The position numbers and the translations under genes are program-made. DNA of 64,000 nt from Actinomycetes bacterium. GTDB lineage: Bacteria > Actinomycetota > Acidimicrobiia > Acidimicrobiales > RAAP-2. The notes under the pieces are model-generated. The model was not told where the DNA came from. It worked only from the letters and a program-made list of their open reading frames with translations, and made no database searches. Shown piece after piece: positions 41,770 through 49,792 of this stretch. Each line of letters starts with the position of its first letter. Position 1 is the first letter of the stretch. Where the stretch lies: contig JAJZBK010000004.1 in assembly GCA_021798955.1 (NCBI GenBank), forward strand, positions 80,354 through 144,353, in the 5' to 3' direction.

Positions 41770-42524
41770 GGCTCTACCTGCCGTCGGAGACTGCACCCTT
41801 CGCACGTCCGACCTCCCGAGGTCCGGTACCACAGGCAGCAGGCAGTCCGCTGCCATCGCCACTCCCTGCCGGTGTCGAACCACCCGGTACCCGCCAACCA
41901 GGGCACCTGGGCCACCAGGTCGGTCGCCCGGCGACGGACGAGCGCCTCTTCGGCTGCGTCACCTCGATCGCGGGCAACGCCCTCTATGGCGCGGAACGCC
42001 GCCGCGCAGGAGGCGGCGACGTTGGCCCAGACCAGGCGTTCCCCGAGCCGTTGCACGGTGAGCACGGTCGACACGAACGGGACGAGATGGGCGCGGAACG
42101 CCGCGTCGACCAGCGAACCGACGTCGTCCGCGTCGCCGAGCGTGCCAGTCCGGAACCGGAGCGCCCTGGCCCGTCCGCCGACCACCCGCACCGAGGTCGC
42201 CTCAGCCGTCGGCGAGGGCCACGGCAGTCCGAGGGCGAACGCCGCCAGGCTGACCGCCAGGACTCGGTGGGCGTACGACTGGACCAGCAGCGACGCCGCC
42301 ACCTGCCGGTCGCCGCCCCTTGTCGAGCCGCCCCTTGTCGAGCCGCCCCTTGTCGAGCCGCCTCCGTCGACCGCGTCGTCGACCACGCCGGCCAGGTCGG
42401 CGACGCCGATCCGGTCGCAGTCGAGCCAGCCGTCCTCGTCCACCGGCGGGTCACCGATGGAGGCCCGGAGATGGTCGACCCGGGAAGCGACGTGCGCGAG
42501 CACGTCCTCCACGCTGGTGCTCAT
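41766..42524 (-). CDS. FhuF-like ferric/metal reductase with C-terminal 2Fe-2S motif
   Basis: A 252-aa protein. The C-terminus holds CCLWYRTSGGRTCEGCSL, the CC-x10-C-x2-C cluster motif of FhuF-type siderophore-iron reductases. The rest is Ala/Leu-rich, as in that family. Residues around 60-72 are GGSTR repeats from a 15-bp DNA repeat. Starting ATGA-coupled to cobQ and ending GTGA-coupled to cobN, it is locked inside a B12 operon. A role in reducing cobalt or corrinoid Co(II), rather than siderophore iron, is my inference; the family assignment itself rests on the cysteine motif. Confidence 0.75.
   Translation of the reverse strand: MSTSVEDVLAHVASRVDHLRASIGDPPVDEDGWLDCDRIGVADLAGVVDDAVDGGGSTRGGSTRGGSTRGGDRQVAASLLVQSYAHRVLAVSLAAFALGLPWPSPTAEATSVRVVGGRARALRFRTGTLGDADDVGSLVDAAFRAHLVPFVSTVLTVQRLGERLVWANVAASCAAAFRAIEGVARDRGDAAEEALVRRRATDLVAQVPWLAGTGWFDTGREWRWQRTACCLWYRTSGGRTCEGCSLRRQVEP
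42315..42362. repeat. 15-bp tandem repeat in the FhuF-like gene, 3 copies
   Basis: GCCCCTTGTCGAGCC-type units follow one another three times exactly. On the minus strand they encode GGSTR GGSTR GGSTR in what is probably a surface loop. Confidence 0.9.
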
Positions 42525-44071
42525 GCCACGGCTCCTTCGGCAAGGATCCGGTCGAGCGCCCCGAGGTCGAGGTGCTGCTCGAGCATGTCCGCCAGTCGGT
42601 CGATGCGCCGTTGGCGGACAGCCTCGAACGACCAGCCGCCACCGACACGCTTGCCCGCTCGGAGGGCGACGGCCTCGAGCAGGGCCGCCCTCACCCCGTC
42701 CGGTTCGAGCAGGCCGTGCAGCGACGTCCCCCACACGGTGCCACCGGCCGGAGTGGTGCCGACCGCGCCGTCTCCGGCTCCGTCGTCGAGCTCGACGAAG
42801 GCTGGCCCCTGCGCCCGTACGACGCCGTGATGGATCTGGTAGCCGCGTGCCGGTTGTCCGAAGAGGCGGCCTCGGCGCCACCTGGTGACCTTGTCGAGGT
42901 CGAAGGTCGTGGAGGCGTCGAGCAGGCCGAGACCGGAGGTGGTCTGTTCCGGGGACTCGACACCGTGGGGATCGGCGATCGACCCACCGAGCATCTGGTA
43001 GCCGGCACAGATGCCGAGCACAACGCTCCGCAGGGAGCCGATCGCCTCGTCGAGGCGGCGCGAGCGGAGCCATCGCAGGTCGGCGATTGTCGACTTCGAA
43101 CCGGGGATGACGAGGAGGTCGGGCTGCCCGACGCCGCGACCGTCGTCCACCCACCGCAGCCGGACGCCGGGCTCCATCCGCAACGGATCGATGTCGGTGA
43201 AATTGGCAATGTGCGGCAGCCGCACCACGGCCACGTCGAGCAGGTCGGTCGGGCCGGCGAGATCGGCCCGCTCGGGCGCCACGGAGCCGTCGCTGTCGTC
43301 TGCCGACGGGCCGTGGAGGGGCCGGCTGAGGGCGAGCGAGTCCTCGCTGTCGATCTCGGGCCCGTCCAACCACGGTAGGACCCCGACCGTCGGGATACCG
43401 CATCGCTCCTCCAGCTGGGCCGTCCCGTCGAAGAGCAGGGCCGGGTCGCCGCGGAACTTGTTGATCACGAACGCCTTGACGAGCGCCCGGTACTCGGCGG
43501 GCAGGAGGGCGACCGTCCCGAAGAGCGAAGCGAACACGCCGCCGACGTCGATGTCCCCGACCACGATGGCTGGCAGCCCGGCGCGGTGGGCGAGCCGGAG
43601 GTTGACGATGTCGGCGTCGAGGAGGTTGATCTCGGCCGGGCTCCCCGCTCCCTCGAGGACGACCACGTCGTACCGTCGGCGAAGGTCGCCCAGGGCGTCC
43701 AGCACCACGTCGAGCAGCTCCGGTTTGCGTTGGTGGTACTCGGCCGCCGTCATGGTCCCCAACGGGCGACCCATCACGACGACCTGGCAGCGATGCCCTT
43801 CCATCGGCTTCAGGAGCACGGGGTTCATGGCCACGTCGCCGTCGACGCCGGCCGCCATGGCCTGGAAGGCCTGGGCCCGGGCGATCTCGTGGCCATCGGG
43901 GGTGACCGCCGAGTTGTTCGACATGTTCTGGGCCTTGAACGGCGCCACCCGCACGCCTCGCCTGGCGTAGAGGCGGCACAGACCGGCCGCGACCGTGCTC
44001 TTTCCGGCGTTGGACGTGGTGCCGCACACCATGACCGCACCGGCCAGCTGTGACGGCTCGTTCTGGCTCAC
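42521..44071 (-). CDS. cobQ: Cobyric acid synthase (glutamine-hydrolysing)
   Basis: A 516-aa amidotransferase adding four amides (b, d, e, g) to adenosylcobyrinic acid a,c-diamide. The N-terminal ATP domain has VCGTTSNAGKSTVAAGLCRL and VRVAPFKAQNMSNNS; NPVLLKPMEG and VVVLEGAGSPAEINL follow. The class I glutaminase-like domain has the nucleophile in VVLGICAGYQMLGG and the C-terminal His in GTSLHGLLE. The GTG at 44071 follows GGGAG at 8-9 nt. It is the first gene behind a cobalamin riboswitch and leads a nine-gene operon ending with cobA. Confidence 0.95.
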   Translation of the reverse strand: MSQNEPSQLAGAVMVCGTTSNAGKSTVAAGLCRLYARRGVRVAPFKAQNMSNNSAVTPDGHEIARAQAFQAMAAGVDGDVAMNPVLLKPMEGHRCQVVVMGRPLGTMTAAEYHQRKPELLDVVLDALGDLRRRYDVVVLEGAGSPAEINLLDADIVNLRLAHRAGLPAIVVGDIDVGGVFASLFGTVALLPAEYRALVKAFVINKFRGDPALLFDGTAQLEERCGIPTVGVLPWLDGPEIDSEDSLALSRPLHGPSADDSDGSVAPERADLAGPTDLLDVAVVRLPHIANFTDIDPLRMEPGVRLRWVDDGRGVGQPDLLVIPGSKSTIADLRWLRSRRLDEAIGSLRSVVLGICAGYQMLGGSIADPHGVESPEQTTSGLGLLDASTTFDLDKVTRWRRGRLFGQPARGYQIHHGVVRAQGPAFVELDDGAGDGAVGTTPAGGTVWGTSLHGLLEPDGVRAALLEAVALRAGKRVGGGWSFEAVRQRRIDRLADMLEQHLDLGALDRILAEGAVA

Positions 44072-44097
44072 CCGTGACGTCTCCCGCGTCGAGCTCT

Positions 44098-44255
44098 CCT
44101 GTGGCAACAGGTCTCCTGGCTTCCGGATCGACGCTCGCCCCGGCCTTCCCGTCCGGTTGGACCGTGGCCACAGATGGGGTTTGCTCCCCGGCTACAGTTG
44201 CGGGACAGCCCCGGACTCGCACCGGCGTTCCCTGTAACCGCCTCGGACGCTACCA
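44098..44255 (-). ncRNA. Cobalamin riboswitch upstream of cobQ
   Basis: On the minus strand the conserved core is present in order: CAGGGAACGCCGGTGCGAGT, CCGGGGCTGTCCCGCAACTG, the GGGGAGC segment, a GCCACGG / GGGAAGGCC pair, and the terminal box GCCAGGAGACCTG. It is followed by a CCTGT-TGCC-ACAGG hairpin (44111-44098) and a ribosome-binding site at a distance that allows translational control of cobQ. Adenosylcobalamin binding should switch off the operon. It lies between divergent cobK and cobQ. Confidence 0.95.
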
Positions 44256-44292
44256 GTCCCAGGGACCTCGCCGCTCTCGCCATGCGACCACC

Positions 44293-45066
44293 GTGACCGA
44301 TCTGCCCCGTGTCCTCGTGCTCGCAGGGACAACCGAGGCCAGCCACCTCGCCGAGGCGTTGACAGCGCGCGGCGACGTCGACGTCGTCACGTCGTTGGCC
44401 GGTCGGACGGCCAGCCCTGCGCCACTGCCCGGGCACCGCCGAACCGGCGGGTTCGGCGGTGTCGACGGGCTCGTCTCGTACCTCCGGGCCGAGCACGTCT
44501 CGGCGCTGGTGGACGCCACCCACCCCTTCGCCGCGGTGATGCGATGGCATGCGTCCGCAGCGTGCGAACGGACTGGGGTCCCGCGGCTCCGCCTCGAGCG
44601 GCCGCCGTGGCGAGCGCAGCCGGGAGACCGCTGGACCGCTGTCGACGACCTGGCCGCGGCGGCGGCGGAGATCGCCACCGGCCCTTTTCGCCGCGTGCTC
44701 GTGACGACCGGTCGCAGCGAGCTGGCGGCCTTTGCCCCCGCCTCCGATGGGAGCAGGAGCTGGCTCGTACGCACCATCGACCCTCCCGGACAGCTACCCC
44801 TCCACCCGGCAGCGGTCCTGCTCGGACGCGGCCCGTTCACCGTGCCGGAGGAGACGGCGCTCCTCGAGCGCCACCGGATCGACCTCGTCGTGACCAAGAA
44901 CAGCGGCGGGGACGCCGCTGCCGCCAAGCTGGAGGCTGCCCGCCACCTGGGTGTGGCGGTCGTCGTCGTCAACCGTCCACCATCGCCGGCCGGGCCGGCA
45001 GCGAGCACGGCCGCCGAGGCACTGGCGTGGGTGTGCGCCGTGCTCGGTCTCCCGCGCACTGGTTGA
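44293..45066 (+). CDS. cobK: Precorrin-6A (cobalt-precorrin-6A) reductase
   Basis: A 257-aa NAD(P)H-dependent reductase. RVLVLAGTTEASHLAEALTARG at the N-terminus, GGFGGVDGLVSYLRAE, ALVDATHPFAAVMRWHASAACERTGVPRLRLERP and TGRSELAAFAP, ending with VVTKNSGGDAAAAKLEAARHLGVAVVVVNRP, are standard CobK/CbiJ features. The GTG at 44293 gives the normal length. It is the only plus-strand gene of the B12 core, divergent from the riboswitch region and convergent with cbiX. Confidence 0.94.
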   Translation: MTDLPRVLVLAGTTEASHLAEALTARGDVDVVTSLAGRTASPAPLPGHRRTGGFGGVDGLVSYLRAEHVSALVDATHPFAAVMRWHASAACERTGVPRLRLERPPWRAQPGDRWTAVDDLAAAAAEIATGPFRRVLVTTGRSELAAFAPASDGSRSWLVRTIDPPGQLPLHPAAVLLGRGPFTVPEETALLERHRIDLVVTKNSGGDAAAAKLEAARHLGVAVVVVNRPPSPAGPAASTAAEALAWVCAVLGLPRTG

Positions 45067-45138
45067 GCGCGCCGGAGGGACCTCGGCCGGGGACGCACGG
45101 TGTCGGTCCATCTGGGGCCCCGGAAGTGCTTCGCCAGG

Positions 45139-45179
45139 CCGTTACGTAGTCGGCCGTTACGTAGTCGGCCGTTACGTGG
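45139..45179. repeat. 15-bp tandem repeat overlapping the cbiX stop codon
   Basis: CGTTACGTAGTCGGC occurs twice exactly, with a third copy (CGTTACGTGGTTGC) diverging where it enters cbiX. Read on the minus strand each unit contains TAA, and the cbiX stop is the first of them, so extra copies are outside the protein. Confidence 0.9.
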
Positions 45180-46149
45180 TTGCTGTCGTCTCCGGGCCGT
45201 GGCCGGAGTCGAGGCGAGCGACCGCGAGGTGGACGTGGCTGTGCCCGTCGTGGCTGTGCCCGTCGTGGCTGTGCCCGTCGTGGCTGTGCCCGTCGTGGCC
45301 GTGGTCGAGATGGTCAGCGGCGAGGTGGGAGTGGCCACTGCCACGGGCAAGGCCGACGCGGTCCTCGAGGCCGGGGTAGGGGTGACGGTAGGCGCAGGCG
45401 TCGCAGTTCGGGGTGATGCGGCCCTCGACCGCCTCGGCGATCCGGTCGAGGACGATCGACGTGAGCACCGGGCCGGTGCCGAGATAGCCGGCGTCGACGA
45501 CCTCGATGCCCGTGGCCTCCTCGAAGCGACGGTAGTCCTCACGCATCCGCTCGAGGAGGACCCCCGTGGCGAGGAACCACGCCAGCACGCCGATCCGCTC
45601 GGCACCAAGACGACGAAGCTGGTCGAGCGCGTCGTAGACGTCAGGCCAGGTGACCCCGGCGAACCCGGCGACGGCCGAGCGCGCCCCGCTCATCTCGGCG
45701 AGGAGCCGGCTGACCCGGTAGGCCTCGGCATTGGCATCCGGGTCCGAGGTCCCCCGCGAGAGCACGGCGAGCGGCAGTCCGAGCGCGCCGACCGCGTCGA
45801 GGCGCTGGCGTCCGAGCTCGAGGAGCGCATGGTCGACGCCGAGGGGTCGGCCGTAGGTGATCCGCACGTCGGGGCGGCGCGTCCGGGCGTCGAGGACGAC
45901 GGCCGGCACGTCCGACTTGGCATGACCGGCAGCGTGGAGCATGAGGGGCACCACGACGATGTCCCGTGCGCCGCTGTCGAGGAGCTCCTCCATCGCACGC
46001 GATGCCGGCGGATCGCTCAGCTCGAGGTAGCCGAAGCGAACGGCACGTTCCGGCTCCTCGTCGGCCACGGCCCGGGCCAGCGCGGCCATCTCGTGCTGGC
46101 CGGCGTCCGAACGTGAGCCGTGGGCGACGAGCAGCACCGCCTCAGGCAC
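45172..46149 (-). CDS. cbiX: Sirohydrochlorin cobaltochelatase CbiX with His-rich tail
   Basis: A 325-aa class II chelatase inserting Co2+ into sirohydrochlorin. The N-terminal half starts EAVLLVAHGSRSDAGQHEM with the metal-binding His, and VVVPLMLHAAGHAKSDVP holds the second. A second chelatase-like half (RIGVLAWFLATGVLLERM) and CDACAYRHPYPG are typical of long CbiX. The C-terminus is a run of DGHSH repeats, about 20 histidine-rich residues, giving a likely cobalt-holding tail. The GTG at 46149 is chosen over 46155 for spacing from GGGGA. It overlaps the cobH end and is last in its operon. Confidence 0.93.
   Translation of the reverse strand: MPEAVLLVAHGSRSDAGQHEMAALARAVADEEPERAVRFGYLELSDPPASRAMEELLDSGARDIVVVPLMLHAAGHAKSDVPAVVLDARTRRPDVRITYGRPLGVDHALLELGRQRLDAVGALGLPLAVLSRGTSDPDANAEAYRVSRLLAEMSGARSAVAGFAGVTWPDVYDALDQLRRLGAERIGVLAWFLATGVLLERMREDYRRFEEATGIEVVDAGYLGTGPVLTSIVLDRIAEAVEGRITPNCDACAYRHPYPGLEDRVGLARGSGHSHLAADHLDHGHDGHSHDGHSHDGHSHDGHSHVHLAVARLDSGHGPETTATT
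45237..45301. repeat. 15-bp tandem repeat encoding the CbiX His tail, about 4 copies
   Basis: GGCTGTGCCCGTCGT units recur every 15 bp four times. On the minus strand they give HDGHS repeats. Here the repeat has an obvious biochemical meaning, since each copy adds two histidines and an aspartate. Confidence 0.92.
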
Positions 46150-46759
46150 GACCACTCCCCTGTCGTGCCACCCGGACGAGGGCGTTCAGCACGGCGGCGG
46201 CAGCAGCCGAACCCCCCTTGTCGCCGACGTTGCTCACCGCCGGCAGCGTCGTCTCCCGCAACGCCGCCTTCGCTTCGGCCGCACCCACGAAGCCGACGGG
46301 CATGCCGACGACGAGGACCGGGTCCACGGCACCGGCGCGACCGAGCTCGACCAGCGCGGCCAGCGCGGTCGGCGCGCAGCCGACCACGAAGATGGCGCCG
46401 TCCGGGTGGGCTTCCGCGGCCAGCCGCATCGCCGCCGCGCTCCGGGTCGGACGTTCCCCGCGACCGACTCGTGGGAGGAAACAGGAGACCTCGACGCCCG
46501 AGATGCCGGCAGCGACCATCTCGACGTCGGCGACGACCGGGGCATGGTGGGCGAGTGCCTCCACGGCCGCTTCGAGCGACGGCTCCTCGACCACCATCGA
46601 CCGGGCGAGGTCGAGATCGGCGGTGGCGTGGGCGACGCGGGCGACCACGGCCCGGCTGAGCGGGGGCAAGGCGCTGAGGTCGAGCATGCCTTCGAGGATG
46701 CGGTAGCTCTCCTGCTCGATCGGGTGGACCTCGTCGACCGGGTGGACCGTCACCACCAT
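46142..46759 (-). CDS. cobH: Precorrin-8X methylmutase
   Basis: A roughly 205-aa enzyme moving the C11 methyl to C12. HPIEQESYRILEGML, VVARVAHATADLDLA (catalytic His), SLEAAVEALAHHAPVVADVEMVAAGI, GAIFVVGCAPTALAALVELGRAG and VVGMPVGFVGAAEAKAAL match CobH/CbiC closely. The ATG at 46759 is only one base from GGAG; the GTG at 46753, seven bases away, may be the real start. It overlaps the end of the ferredoxin gene. Confidence 0.93.
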   Translation of the reverse strand: MVVTVHPVDEVHPIEQESYRILEGMLDLSALPPLSRAVVARVAHATADLDLARSMVVEEPSLEAAVEALAHHAPVVADVEMVAAGISGVEVSCFLPRVGRGERPTRSAAAMRLAAEAHPDGAIFVVGCAPTALAALVELGRAGAVDPVLVVGMPVGFVGAAEAKAALRETTLPAVSNVGDKGGSAAAAAVLNALVRVARQGSGRA

Positions 46760-46965
46760 GCTCCTTCCCTGATGGCACCGGCTTCCCTGATGGCACCGGC
46801 CGGGCAGATCTCGATACAGGCGAGGCAGGCGGTGCAACGGACCTCACTCACGACGAGGCGACCGCGCCCGGGGCGGATCGCCCGTTCGGGACACGTCGCC
46901 AGGCACGCTCCACAGCCCGTGCAGCGGTCGTCGATCGCCACGATGGTGGCGGTGCGCACCGTCAC
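46750..46965 (-). CDS. Small 2[4Fe-4S] ferredoxin in the B12 operon
   Basis: A 71-aa protein with two complete clusters, CTGCGACLATCP and CTACLACIEICP. It probably supplies electrons to a corrin-pathway step or to cobalt reduction. It starts on a GTG overlapping the cbiG-cobJ stop and ends inside the cobH start region. The C-terminal AGAIREAGAIREG comes from an 18-bp DNA duplication (46766-46802). Ferredoxins between cbi/cob genes are not universal, so this is a specific feature of the operon. Confidence 0.9.
   Translation of the reverse strand: MTVRTATIVAIDDRCTGCGACLATCPERAIRPGRGRLVVSEVRCTACLACIEICPAGAIREAGAIREGAWW
46766..46802. repeat. 18-bp tandem duplication at the ferredoxin 3' end
   Basis: TTCCCTGATGGCACCGGC is repeated immediately, with the second copy running into CCGGG. 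It encodes a repeated AGAIRE at the ferredoxin C-terminus. Confidence 0.88.
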
Positions 46966-48617
46966 GGTTGGTATCCGCGCGGAGTGACCATGCGGCCACC
47001 ATAGAGCCCCGTGGTCGTGGCCCCGACGACCACGCAGGTCGTCATCCCGACGGCATCCGGGTTGGCCTCGGCGAGCGTCGTCACCTCGACCCGTTCTCCG
47101 GCCCTCGCGGCGTCGGTCACCAGACCGACGGGCGTCGTGGGCGGCCGGTACCCCCGGAGGATGTCCAGCGCGGCACCGAGCTGCCAGGTCCGTGCCCGCG
47201 AGCGCGGGTTGTAGAGCACGACGGCGAGGTCGGCTTCACCGATGGCGTGGAGCCGCCGCTCGATGGCCTCCCACGGCGTCAACAGGTCCGACAGGCTCAC
47301 CAGCGCATGGTCGTGCCCGAGCGGTGCGCCGAGCAGCGACGCGGCAGCGGTCCCGGCGGTGACCCCGGGCACGACGTCGACCGCCACTCCCGGAGCAACC
47401 TCGGGAGCCAGCTCGAGGACGATCGAGGCCATGGCGAAGATGCCTGCGTCACCCGAGCAGACAAGGGCGGTGCGCCGACCCGATGCCGCCACCTCGAGCG
47501 CCCGGCGAGCCCGGTGGACCTCCTCGCCGATGGCCGAGCTCTCGACGACCTGACCGGCGACGAGGAGGTCGGCTGCCTGGTCGACGTACGGCCCGTAGCC
47601 GATGACGACCTCAGCCGAGCGCACCGCGCTCGCCGCAGCCGGCGTCCGGTGAGCCGGCGAGCCGGGGCCGAGCCCCACGACCGACAGTGCTCCCTGAGGG
47701 GCCCGGCGCCGCGCGATCGCCACGGTGGCCGTCGCGGCGCGCTGCTTGGGCACGACCAGGTCCGCTCCGTCGCCCGCGGCCAACAGCGCTGCCGCCTCGG
47801 CAACGCTCGGCGTGCCGACGGCTGCCGCCACCACGGGGCTCGGCCGGGGGACGGAGACGGGAGCCAGCTCGTCGGCGGAGAACGAGCGCACCGGCAACCC
47901 CAACGACGTGACCGAACGGTGCGCCCGCCGACGGTCGATGGTGGCGACCAGGCCGACGCTGGCTCGAGCCAGCCCTGCCCCGGCCAGCGTGGCCTCGAGC
48001 AGGCGTGCGACCTCCTCGGGTGTCGCCTCGGTCGAGCAACCGACCCCGACGACGAGCGAGGGTGGGTGCAGGAGCACGGTCCCCGCTTCGAAGGGGCTGG
48101 CGGCATCGGTGACCACGACCCGCTCGGGGCCCGTCCCCGCCGCGAGCGCCGCTGGTCCGTGCCAACCGGGGATGGCGACCTCGACGAGGGGGAACCGACC
48201 GGCGAGCATCGCCGCAGTGACGCCGGCGACGTCCCCAAAAGGGCGGAACCCAGGGAGATCGTCGAGCGAGGGCGTGCCGCTGGCGTCGGTCGCCGTCGTG
48301 ACGACGGGCTCCGCTCCGAGCAACGCCGCCACCTCGCGGGCGACGGCGTTGGCTCCGCCACCGTGGCCTCCGCACAGGGCCACGACGTACCGACCGGCCT
48401 CGTCGACGCAGACGACACCAGGGTCGTCCTGCTTGGTCGTGAGCAGCGGGGCGACCACCCGCACCGCTGCACCGGTCGCCACCATCAGCACCAGCGCGTC
48501 GACCTCGCCCCACAGCCGCCGGACCGTGTCACCGAGGGAACCGTGGACCGACTCGTAGGGAAGGCGCGCCGCAGCAGCGCGCCCTGCTTCGGTCACCGAG
48601 ACGGCGACCACCCTCAC
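46962..48617 (-). CDS. CbiG-CobJ fusion: cobalt-precorrin-5A hydrolase and precorrin-3B C17-methyltransferase
   Basis: A 551-aa two-enzyme protein. Residues 1 to about 285 are CbiG (LVLMVATGAAVRVVAPLLTTKQDDPGVVCVDEAG, VALCGGHGGGANAVAREVA, VVGVGCSTEATPEEVARLL), the lactone-opening enzyme of the anaerobic route. From about 300 it is CobJ/CbiH (LSVVGLGPGSPAHRTPAA, VIGYGPYVDQAADLL, ALVCSGDAGIFAMASIVLELA, VPGVTAGTAAASLLGAPLGHD, LYNPRSRARTWQLGAALDIL), which contracts the ring. The GTG at 48617 overlaps the cobL stop. The fusion joins steps that follow one another closely. Confidence 0.93.
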   Translation of the reverse strand: MRVVAVSVTEAGRAAAARLPYESVHGSLGDTVRRLWGEVDALVLMVATGAAVRVVAPLLTTKQDDPGVVCVDEAGRYVVALCGGHGGGANAVAREVAALLGAEPVVTTATDASGTPSLDDLPGFRPFGDVAGVTAAMLAGRFPLVEVAIPGWHGPAALAAGTGPERVVVTDAASPFEAGTVLLHPPSLVVGVGCSTEATPEEVARLLEATLAGAGLARASVGLVATIDRRRAHRSVTSLGLPVRSFSADELAPVSVPRPSPVVAAAVGTPSVAEAAALLAAGDGADLVVPKQRAATATVAIARRRAPQGALSVVGLGPGSPAHRTPAAASAVRSAEVVIGYGPYVDQAADLLVAGQVVESSAIGEEVHRARRALEVAASGRRTALVCSGDAGIFAMASIVLELAPEVAPGVAVDVVPGVTAGTAAASLLGAPLGHDHALVSLSDLLTPWEAIERRLHAIGEADLAVVLYNPRSRARTWQLGAALDILRGYRPPTTPVGLVTDAARAGERVEVTTLAEANPDAVGMTTCVVVGATTTGLYGGRMVTPRGYQP

Positions 48618-49792
48618 GGCTCGGGCCCCCAGACGACGAAGACGGGGTGGTGCGCGTCCAGGCGCAACCCGCCGTCGGCGAGCCGTTCCCCGCGAGCGAC
48701 CGTCACCTGCACGAGGTTGCCGAGCAGTGCCTCGGCAGCAGCCGCCCGGTCCATCGCCGCGTAGGTAGCGACCACCTGGCCGCCGGGCACCAGTCGGTCG
48801 AGCACGCTGGCGAGCACGTCGAGACCGCCTCCGCCGATGAAGACCCGGTCGGGGTCGGGCAGGTCGGCCAGTACCGCCGGCGCCTCGCCGGTCACGACGT
48901 CGACGGTGACACCGTGGTCCGCCGCGTTCACCCGCGCCCGGTGAGCGTCCTCGGTGTCCCGCTCCACCGCGTACACCTTCAGCCCCGGTGCGAGGCTGGC
49001 CGCCTCGATGGCCACGCTGGCGCTGCCGGCGCCGACGTCCCACAGCACCCCTGCTGGCGGGAGCGCGAGCTTGCCGAGCACGACGGCACGCACCTCGGCT
49101 TTCGTGATCATGCCGCGCCGGTGCGCGAACGCCTCCACCGGCCGGCCCCACGCCAGCGACGGCGTCGGGGCGACCGGGTCGCTCCCGAGCAGCACGACGA
49201 CCGACCGTCCGTCGAAGGCTCCCGCCGCCAGACCGGCGAGATCGGTCCTGATGATCGCTTCGTCTGAGGTGCCGAGCCGGGAGCACACGGCGACCTGGCG
49301 TCCGCCCACGCCGGCGGCGACCAGCGCCGCGCCGACCGCCTCCGGGGGGTTGGCCGGCGACGTGAGCACGGCCACCTTGGCGGCCCGAGCCGCCACGGAG
49401 ACCGCCTCGGCGAGCGGCCGGCCGTGGGCGGAGACGACGGCAGCATCGTCCCAGGGGATCCCCAGCCGACCAAAGGCCACGGCGATCGACGAGGGGGCGG
49501 GGTGCACGTCGAGGAGGTCTGGTCCGAAGCGCTCGGCCAGCGGGCGCACGATGCCGAAGAAGCCCGGGTCGCCCGACGCCAGGACACAGACGCTGCCCGG
49601 CTCGTCGGCGATGGCGTCCATCGCGGCGCCGAGGTCGGCGCCGAGGACCACGGTGCGGGCTCCGACCGGAGCCAGGGCCAGGTGCTCCCGACCGCCGACG
49701 ACGAGCGCCGCTCGGGCAAGTGCCGCCGTCGACGCCGCGCCAAGCGGCGCTCCGTCGGCACCGACACCGACAACGGCGATGGCCTCAGGCAC
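48614..49792 (-). CDS. cobL: Precorrin-6Y C5,15-methyltransferase (decarboxylating), CbiE-CbiT type
   Basis: A 392-aa bifunctional methyltransferase. The CbiE-like N-terminus carries IAVVGVGADGAPLG, VVGGREHLALAP, VCVLASGDPGFFGIVRPLAERFG, and APSSIAVAFGRLGIPWDDAAVVSAHGRPL. The CbiT-like C-terminus has ITKAEVRAVVLGKLALPPAGVLWDVGAGSASVAIEAA and DRVFIGGGG. It methylates C5 and C15 and decarboxylates the C12 acetate. The GTG at 49792 overlaps cbiD by 8 nt. Confidence 0.94.
   Translation of the reverse strand: MPEAIAVVGVGADGAPLGAASTAALARAALVVGGREHLALAPVGARTVVLGADLGAAMDAIADEPGSVCVLASGDPGFFGIVRPLAERFGPDLLDVHPAPSSIAVAFGRLGIPWDDAAVVSAHGRPLAEAVSVAARAAKVAVLTSPANPPEAVGAALVAAGVGGRQVAVCSRLGTSDEAIIRTDLAGLAAGAFDGRSVVVLLGSDPVAPTPSLAWGRPVEAFAHRRGMITKAEVRAVVLGKLALPPAGVLWDVGAGSASVAIEAASLAPGLKVYAVERDTEDAHRARVNAADHGVTVDVVTGEAPAVLADLPDPDRVFIGGGGLDVLASVLDRLVPGGQVVATYAAMDRAAAAEALLGNLVQVTVARGERLADGGLRLDAHHPVFVVWGPEP

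Noticed and set aside
38671..42888. Very long open frame on the plus strand (about 1400 codons)
   Set aside because: It is antisense to cobN, the FhuF-like gene and cobQ, all of which have clear family motifs. Its composition is that of a GC-rich shadow frame and it has no domain.
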